Positions 58,731 through 64,000 of a stretch of 64,000 bases of DNA are shown in pieces. Numbering within the stretch: the first letter of the stretch is position 1; every line of letters begins with the position of its first letter. The stretch spans positions 62,001 to 126,000 of the forward strand of contig JBAYVD010000007.1 in NCBI GenBank assembly GCA_041674745.1. The letters run 5' to 3'. The position numbers were made by a program, and so were the translations under genes. The notes below the pieces were generated by a model. That model made no database searches and was not told the origin of the DNA. It was given only the letters and a program-made list of their open reading frames with translations. This stretch comes from UBA2040 sp041674745 (GTDB lineage: Bacteria > Bacteroidota > Bacteroidia > Flavobacteriales_D > Crocinitomicaceae).

Positions 58731-59389
58731 AACTGAACATTCTTCTTTTAAGCCTAATCTTGACATTCTCTTCAGGAGTTTTCGGCCAATTTGGCGTTAG
58801 TGCGGGACCAACTGTCATAAAAACGTTTGGTTCTCCTCAAGCATTAATGGGTTTTCATTTGGGTGGTGAATTATCGCAAGATGACGAATCCAGTTATTTT
58901 GGAAGAATAAGTTACGCACCAGGTTCAACAGAATCAACGGTTCATCCCATTTCTTTGACAGGAAATACCGCCACGGCTCCTTATGCAGAAACGAAGTTTA
59001 CGACTAAAACTGCTTTTACCAGTATTGAAGGGGGTGTTCGCTATTATTTAGGTGATGGCTACGAAACAGGTTTGTCAGCCTACGGAGGCACGAAATTGGT
59101 ACTGGGTTTTAATAAAATTAAAGCAACATTTGATCCCTATGATGAAGTATTGTACCGTTTACCCGATGGTACGACAAAGTTTGGAACCGTTTTTGGTTTT
59201 GGTTTTGGCTTGCAGGGTGGTGTGAAATATGGTATTACGGGTATTGGAACGATCTATTTCGACTTGGGTTTGAATTATATGCTAACGCAATCGGCTAGCA
59301 ATGCGATGTGGCAATATTCAAATTACTTGACACAACCGATGTTCAATTTTAATCTCGGATTCCGTAAAGATTTATACTTCGGGAAATAA
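58727..59389 (+). CDS. outer-membrane beta-barrel-like protein, unknown
   Basis: I start at the ATG at 58727, which overlaps the tag stop as ATGA and gives a signal peptide (MKLNILLLSLILTFSSGVFG). The 220-residue protein is rich in glycine and aromatic strands (YFGRISYAPG, FGFGFGLQGGVKYGITGIG, MFNFNLGFRKDLYF), and the final segment resembles a barrel-closing strand. The family is not recognised. Its 3' end overlaps the convergent kinase gene by 18 bases. Confidence 0.65.
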   Translation: MKLNILLLSLILTFSSGVFGQFGVSAGPTVIKTFGSPQALMGFHLGGELSQDDESSYFGRISYAPGSTESTVHPISLTGNTATAPYAETKFTTKTAFTSIEGGVRYYLGDGYETGLSAYGGTKLVLGFNKIKATFDPYDEVLYRLPDGTTKFGTVFGFGFGLQGGVKYGITGIGTIYFDLGLNYMLTQSASNAMWQYSNYLTQPMFNFNLGFRKDLYFGK

Positions 59390-60241
59390 CGGATAAAATT
59401 CCCGCGCAAATTCACTGAAATTTTGGAAGCGTTTTTGATTGTTTTCAACTAGAAAACGCTCGAGTTCTATATTCGTATAGTAATTGGGTGATTTTTTAAA
59501 ATTGTGTTTTTGCAATCCTTTTTCAAGTATTTTCCAGATCTTCTTTTTGATTTTCCAGGGTTTTTCGATTGGATACGTGATTTGTAGTTGGGTCATCAAA
59601 GCTGGGTTACCACTTGTAAAAGGAAGATTTCCTGCGAGTAATTTGTAGCTTACCAAACAGAAAGAAAAGACATCTGAACTAAAATCAGCACAAGTCAATC
59701 GGTTTAGCACGATTTCAGGAGCAGCGTAAGCCAACTGAAAGAGCGTTTTTCGCGCAGGAACTTCATCTCGTCGAAATGCCAAACCGAAATCGATTAGCGA
59801 ACAGTGCAGTTTTCCGTCGAGTTCGTGAATCAAAATATTCTCCGGTTTCACATCGCAATGAACAATATGTTGACGCTCCAATTCGATAAAAAGGGGTTCC
59901 AATCCTTGGATCACATTGACCAATGTGGCTACTTTTTTTCGTCTTTTTACGTTTTTCCAAAAATCGGTCAAGGTGATCCCTTCCACGTATTTTTTTCGGA
60001 AAGAAAATTCATGATCGTTTTCTAGAATGGAAAGAATCTCCGGTAAACCATTGATATTGAATGAAAAAGTGGATTCATTTTTCAGTTGTTCCAAACCAAT
60101 ACTGTTGGTTTTTTCCACTGATTTTTCCACAAACAAATTCCCCGTTGCGATTTCTTTCACTAAAAAACATTGACCAAAACGTATATTTCTTTCCGCTGAA
60201 AGTCGTTTTACAATTTCATATTGGCTGTCGATTGCTTGCAT
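59372..60241 (-). CDS. soluble serine/threonine protein kinase (Hanks type)
   Basis: The 289-residue protein has a catalytic loop HCDVKPENIL (HRD with Cys for Arg), the metal motif IDFGLAF and AAPEIVLNR in place of APE. DVFSFCLVSYKLLAGNLPF is the conserved helix F region. The N-lobe is less canonical: NLFVEKSVEKTNS holds the likely ATP lysine, and the glycine-rich loop is atypical (FGQCFLVKE). No membrane helix or sensor domain is present. The HCD form suggests an RD-negative kinase. Substrates are unknown. Its 3' end overlaps the outer-membrane protein gene. Confidence 0.82.
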   Translation of the reverse strand: MQAIDSQYEIVKRLSAERNIRFGQCFLVKEIATGNLFVEKSVEKTNSIGLEQLKNESTFSFNINGLPEILSILENDHEFSFRKKYVEGITLTDFWKNVKRRKKVATLVNVIQGLEPLFIELERQHIVHCDVKPENILIHELDGKLHCSLIDFGLAFRRDEVPARKTLFQLAYAAPEIVLNRLTCADFSSDVFSFCLVSYKLLAGNLPFTSGNPALMTQLQITYPIEKPWKIKKKIWKILEKGLQKHNFKKSPNYYTNIELERFLVENNQKRFQNFSEFAREFYPLFPEV

Positions 60242-60314
60242 GAACGCCGAAGATACAACAATTTGAATAGTAGAAAGCTTGGATGGAGAAGTGAAATTTG
60301 GTTAACTTTCCACT

Positions 60315-61148
60315 GTGAAAAGGCAAATATTGATAGGAGAGAGCGGTGGTTCCAAAACGGATTGGGCATTGCTCAGCGGCGATGAAATCGTATGGCAAAT
60401 ATCGACGGATTCCTTGCACCCGAGTCAATGGAATACGGACTTATTCAATGATTTGCTCTATGATTTTATAGAACTTCATGTCGATTTCACTAAAACCGCT
60501 TTGGTCTTTTTTGGTGCGGGATGCAACCGGGCAGAAAAGGCCGATTTGATCAAAAAGTATTTTTCTTTGTTTGGATTTGCCTCCGTTGAGGTTTCGGGAG
60601 ATTTAACGGCTGCAGGATTGGCGACGGTAGGAAAATCAACAGGTTTTGTAGCCATTTTGGGTTCTGGATCTGTTTTGATTGATTTTCAAAAGGGAAAAGT
60701 ACATCAATTTTATGGCGGACTTGGGCGAGAAAAAGGGGACGAAGGCGGCGGTTACTATTTCGGGAAATTGGTTTTGGAAGCATTTGTTGCCAATTCTTTA
60801 GAACCGATACAAGCGTCGATTTTAAAAGCTGTTTTATCCGTTTCAGAGATCGCACAAGTACAACGAAAAGAAACGACTGATATACTCTGTTTGAAAATTG
60901 CTCAGCTACTTTCCACTCATTTATTGGAGTTTCAAAACTTTCATTTTCAGAATATTGATTTGTTTTTCACCAAGTACGGAATGGAACATTTGCCTTCGGG
61001 AAGTGAAATTCAATTTGTCGGCAGTTACGCCTTTTTTCACCAAGAAATCATAAAATCTTATTTCCGTGCCAAAGGATATAAAACCGGGCAATTTGTCGCT
61101 CGACCTTTGGAAAATTTAATCCCATTTTACCAAACAGAATTATTATAA
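60315..61148 (+). CDS. BadF/BadG/BcrA/BcrD-type ATPase, probable N-acetylglucosamine kinase
   Basis: The 277-residue protein starts at a GTG. It has the ASKHA phosphate-1 loop IGESGGSKTDWALLSG at the N-terminus and a second loop FVAILGSGSVLIDF. The adenosine-side block is QFVGSYAFFHQEIIKSYF. Bacteroidota proteins of this type are often annotated N-acetylglucosamine kinases. The very next gene (3 bases away) encodes a beta-N-acetylhexosaminidase, which supports phosphorylation of released GlcNAc. Activity is inferred from context. Confidence 0.78.
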   Translation: MKRQILIGESGGSKTDWALLSGDEIVWQISTDSLHPSQWNTDLFNDLLYDFIELHVDFTKTALVFFGAGCNRAEKADLIKKYFSLFGFASVEVSGDLTAAGLATVGKSTGFVAILGSGSVLIDFQKGKVHQFYGGLGREKGDEGGGYYFGKLVLEAFVANSLEPIQASILKAVLSVSEIAQVQRKETTDILCLKIAQLLSTHLLEFQNFHFQNIDLFFTKYGMEHLPSGSEIQFVGSYAFFHQEIIKSYFRAKGYKTGQFVARPLENLIPFYQTELL

Positions 61149-61151
61149 GAA

Positions 61152-63383
61152 ATGAAAAAACTCGTCTCGCTTTTATTGATTTTGGTTGCTTTTCAAACAG
61201 CGCAAGCCCAACTTTGCCCTGTTTTTCCGCACCCGACAACGTACGTTACTTCTGGTGGAAATACGTATTTCGACGAAGTACTCACCATCAATACGAAAGA
61301 TTTGCCTACGTTTGGTGAAGACGATTTGAAATGGTTTATCACACACGAAGCAGGTATCAATGTTTTGTTTGTTCATGAAGGTGGACAATTGATTTTTAAT
61401 CGTTTGTTCAACGTACCGAAAGATGCTTATTCCATTGATATCAAAGGAAAAATAACCATTTCGTATTCTTCCGAAGCCAGTTGTTTTTATGCGCTACAAT
61501 CCTTGAAACAATTGATTCAGAAGGATGATATTGGGACTTTTTTACCGAATTGCTTCATTTCCGACAACCCGAAATTTGAATGGCGCGGTATGCACCTAGA
61601 CGTGAGTCGACATTTCTTCACCGTGGAAGAAGTCAAAAAGTATTTGGATTGGATGGCGCGTTACAAATTCAATAAGTTTCATTGGCATTTGACGGACGAC
61701 CAAGGCTGGCGAGTGGAAATAAAAGCGTTCCCTAAATTGACCGAAATTGGTTCCCTGCGCAAACAAACGTTGGTTGGTCTTGCATCTGTTTCTCCGGAAA
61801 AATATGATAATACGCCTGAAAAAGGGTTTTACACGCAAGAAGAAATTCAGGAAGTGGTGGCGTATGCAAAAAAAAGATTCATTGAAGTTGTTCCTGAAAT
61901 TGAAATGCCCGGTCACGCGAGTGCTGCTTTGGCTGCGTATCCAGAATATTCTTGCACAGGTGAAACGATTCAAGTCGCGCAGACATGGGGTGTTTTTGAG
62001 GATGTTTTCTGTTCCAAGGATGAAACCATTGACTTTCTGCAACAAGTTTTGGCGGAATTAATTCCATTGTTTCCAGGTCAGTATTTTCATGTTGGAGGCG
62101 ACGAAGCGCCCAAAACAAGATGGAAGGTTTGTCCTGCTTGCCAAGCTCAAATGGGTAAGCATCAGTTAAAGGACGAGTCAGCCTTACAATCGTTTTTTAT
62201 TCAACAAATGGATCATTTTCTGAAATCCAATGGAAAAACGTTGATTGGCTGGGATGAAATCCTAGAAGGTGGACTTTCTGAAAACGCGGCGGTGATGTCG
62301 TGGCGTGGAACAGAAGGCGGAATTGAAGCGGCAAAACAGCATCATTACGTGGTCATGACGCCCGGTTCGCATTGCTATTTTGACCATTACCAAAGTGACC
62401 GAAAGTCTGAACCTTTGGCAATTGGTGGATTTACTTCCTTGGAAAAAGTGTACAGTTTTAATCCGATTCCAGCGGATTTGGAACCGAACTTACGACCGTA
62501 CATTCTAGGTGGTCAAGCGAATCTTTGGACTGAGTACATTGCGAATTGGAAGCAAGTGGAATACATGATTCTGCCTCGAATGATTGCTTTATCCGAAGTT
62601 TTGTGGTTTTCAGGTGAAAAAGAGTACGAATCGTTCCGTCAGCGATTGGAAAAATTCGAATTCCCGTATTTAGAGTCGAAAAAAGCCAATTATTCCAAAG
62701 CAATTTTCTACATAGAATCTGAAATTACACCGGAAGAAGAGGGCGTAGAACTGGAATTTGAGGGGGAGAAATCAAGTTCGACGTTGGAAGTGAAATTCGA
62801 CCAAACAAATCCTGCCATCGTGCAAGAAAAGAACGGTAAAATAAGGATATTACGATCCAAAAGACCTCATTTGTTGCGCTTTACGGCCAAATCAAAAACG
62901 ACCTTGGGTGTTGATACCTTGGGAATAGAAATATTACAACACAGTACCTTGGGTCAGTCGTGGATAATTGAAAATAAACTGTCACAATTTTATCCTGGAA
63001 AAGGAGGGATGACGCTGTCGGATGGGATTATTGGCGGACGACCTTGGAATGGCAAAGAATGGCTAGGATTCGATCAAAAGGAAATCAAATTATCGATTGA
63101 ATTGCCCAGCATTCGGAAAATTGACGGGTTGAATTTGAGTTTTTTAGAAGCAAAATCTTCGTGGATTTGTCTACCGGAAACCGTTGTAATCGACTATTCA
63201 AAAAATGGAACGAAATGGAAATCAAAATCCGTTGCCGTTTCCACTGAAAAACAACGAATTTCGATCAAAAAGAAAGCGAAATACCTACGCATAACCGTTG
63301 TGAATGCGGATAAAATACCAGACGGTCAACCTGGTTCTGGTCACGCGCCTTGGTTGTTCATGGATGAAATTTGGTTGGATTAA
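61152..63383 (+). CDS. secreted beta-N-acetylhexosaminidase (GH20)
   Basis: The enzyme removes terminal GlcNAc or GalNAc residues from chitin fragments or glycoconjugates. The 743-residue protein has a signal peptide (LVSLLLILVAFQTAQAQ) and the GH20b domain (about 25-140). The TIM barrel carries KFHWHLTDDQGWRVEIK and the catalytic pair D317-E318 in HVGGDEAPKTRW. GWDEILEGG and WRGTEGG follow. The C-terminal ~200 residues form beta-rich domains (KGGMTLSDGIIGGRPWNGKE, about 615-740) like a carbohydrate-binding F5/8-C domain. It is co-transcribed with the GlcNAc-kinase-like gene, and its stop shares TTAA with the convergent recQ. Confidence 0.92.
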   Translation: MKKLVSLLLILVAFQTAQAQLCPVFPHPTTYVTSGGNTYFDEVLTINTKDLPTFGEDDLKWFITHEAGINVLFVHEGGQLIFNRLFNVPKDAYSIDIKGKITISYSSEASCFYALQSLKQLIQKDDIGTFLPNCFISDNPKFEWRGMHLDVSRHFFTVEEVKKYLDWMARYKFNKFHWHLTDDQGWRVEIKAFPKLTEIGSLRKQTLVGLASVSPEKYDNTPEKGFYTQEEIQEVVAYAKKRFIEVVPEIEMPGHASAALAAYPEYSCTGETIQVAQTWGVFEDVFCSKDETIDFLQQVLAELIPLFPGQYFHVGGDEAPKTRWKVCPACQAQMGKHQLKDESALQSFFIQQMDHFLKSNGKTLIGWDEILEGGLSENAAVMSWRGTEGGIEAAKQHHYVVMTPGSHCYFDHYQSDRKSEPLAIGGFTSLEKVYSFNPIPADLEPNLRPYILGGQANLWTEYIANWKQVEYMILPRMIALSEVLWFSGEKEYESFRQRLEKFEFPYLESKKANYSKAIFYIESEITPEEEGVELEFEGEKSSSTLEVKFDQTNPAIVQEKNGKIRILRSKRPHLLRFTAKSKTTLGVDTLGIEILQHSTLGQSWIIENKLSQFYPGKGGMTLSDGIIGGRPWNGKEWLGFDQKEIKLSIELPSIRKIDGLNLSFLEAKSSWICLPETVVIDYSKNGTKWKSKSVAVSTEKQRISIKKKAKYLRITVVNADKIPDGQPGSGHAPWLFMDEIWLD

Positions 63384-64000
63384 GAAACCAGCGATTCTTC
63401 CTTGGTCAAATAAGCCATGGCCAAGCGAATTTTCCCATATTCCAGTTCGTCCCCAAGAAATTCGTAAATCGGTTTCAAGGCCACTTTTTCGCCTGTAACT
63501 TCCACGGCTTTTCGGACTTTTTCTACTTCTTCCGTAGAAACGTATAGGTCAATGTCCGTCCATTTGTTTTCCAAATACAATTGTGCCAAATGAGACAAAA
63601 CCGTCGTGGTGCTCAAGGCGCGAATGGCACTAATTTCAGGAATCGATTTTCCGAGCTGAAACAGTTCCAAAGTTTTGTCGTAGGTACTTTCTTTTGGTTT
63701 TTTACCGGACGTATTTTGATTTAGGAAGGCTTTGATTAGTTCAATGAACTCAGGGCCATACTTGCTCGCTTTGTGTGTCCCAACGCCACTCACCAATTCA
63801 AATTCATCCGTATTTCTCGGTGTTCTTTGCGCCATGTCTTTCAGTGTAGCATCCGAGAAAATGATATACGGTGGAACGTTTTCCTCCACAGCAATTTTCT
63901 TACGAAGCAAACGCAAACGGTCAAATAGCATTTCATTGAAATCAAGATGGGAAGGAGCTTTGGGAGCAATCGTAATGGCGTCTTTGTTTTCAATGAAATA
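63380..64000 (-). CDS. recQ: ATP-dependent DNA helicase RecQ, C-terminal part (partial)
   Basis: The gene runs off the right edge; 206 codons of its 3' end are present. Near the edge, APKAPSHLDFNEMLFDRLR leads into an HRDC domain: VPPYIIFSDATLKDMAQRTP, then FELVSGVGTHKASKYGPEFI. A C-terminal winged-helix-like domain follows (HTH_40 type: YDKTLELFQLGKSIPEISAI). This is the usual tail of Bacteroidota RecQ, which unwinds DNA in recombination repair. The helicase and RQC domains lie beyond the window. The assignment rests on the HRDC and linker sequence. Confidence 0.88.
   Translation of the reverse strand, partial: YFIENKDAITIAPKAPSHLDFNEMLFDRLRLLRKKIAVEENVPPYIIFSDATLKDMAQRTPRNTDEFELVSGVGTHKASKYGPEFIELIKAFLNQNTSGKKPKESTYDKTLELFQLGKSIPEISAIRALSTTTVLSHLAQLYLENKWTDIDLYVSTEEVEKVRKAVEVTGEKVALKPIYEFLGDELEYGKIRLAMAYLTKEESLVS

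Noticed and set aside
1..64000. Search for tRNA, rRNA, riboswitch, IS element, prophage or classic defence genes
   Set aside because: None could be supported by reading; no transposase, integrase, nuclease-defence or cloverleaf-like sequence was recognised, though a covariance scan was not possible.

Overview
This window looks like a chromosomal segment of a Bacteroidota bacterium in or near the Flavobacteriales; a Crocinitomicaceae/Fluviicola-like genome is my inference. Several things point there: type IX secretion (T9SS) sorting domains of both type A and type B, GldI-like and PorD/DUF4835 genes, the gene order bamD-rpoZ-coaBC-DUF4835-recN, and -7 promoter boxes of the form TAnnTTTG. I see no rRNA, tRNA, CRISPR array, phage or insertion sequence.

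Layout. 1-5.2 kb: the tail of a possible sigma factor gene and an anti-sigma-like membrane protein, then tightly interlocked genes (methyltransferase, DUF4301, CoA-binding, DUF58, EamA transporter). 5.2-11.8 kb: a small outer-membrane barrel and two large paralogous secreted proteins with a nidogen-like N-terminus and a T9SS type B C-terminus. 11.8-16 kb: prmC-ligA-DUF6913-dapA. 16-18.4 kb: a DHH phosphoesterase and two FKBP-type lipoproteins. 18.4-26.3 kb: M23 peptidase, patatin, then bamD-rpoZ-coaBC-porD-recN-GSCFA. 26.3-31.7 kb: an ECF sigma factor with a membrane partner that ends in a gliding/T9SS-like domain, mdh, and gcvT with an FAD amine oxidase. 31.8-42.3 kb: a giant TPR protein, ApbE, a small membrane protein, an Mpl-type Mur ligase, an acetyltransferase-like protein and a secreted adhesin-like protein with a type A sorting domain.

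42.5-44.3 kb is the most unusual part. An A/T-rich two-gene unit (receiver-domain protein plus histidine-kinase-like protein) is bounded exactly like a mobile integron gene cassette. GTTAAGT stands at its left edge, and the stop codon of the second gene lies inside ACTTAAC, its perfect reverse complement. A roughly 60-nt imperfect hairpin follows and ends in G before TT. No integrase is visible, so this would be a solitary cassette outside an integron.

44.3-56 kb: small secreted or membrane proteins of unknown function, an XRE-pentapeptide regulator with a candidate tandem operator, and two tandem multi-PAS/SpoIIE-phosphatase sensor proteins. 56-64 kb: a GlcD-like flavoprotein, a hexapeptide transferase, 3-methyladenine glycosylase I, an outer-membrane protein, a Ser/Thr kinase, a GlcNAc-kinase/beta-hexosaminidase pair and the C-terminus of RecQ.

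Shared themes are cell-envelope building (BamD, Mpl, CoaBC, DapA, M23), T9SS/gliding (PorD-like, GldI-like, several cargo proteins), one-carbon and TCA metabolism (GcvT, Mdh) and signal transduction (two sigma/anti-sigma-like loci, two PAS-SpoIIE proteins, a HK/RR pair and a Ser/Thr kinase). Gene packing is very tight. Two convergent pairs share a TTAA stop overlap and one divergent pair shares a CATG start overlap.
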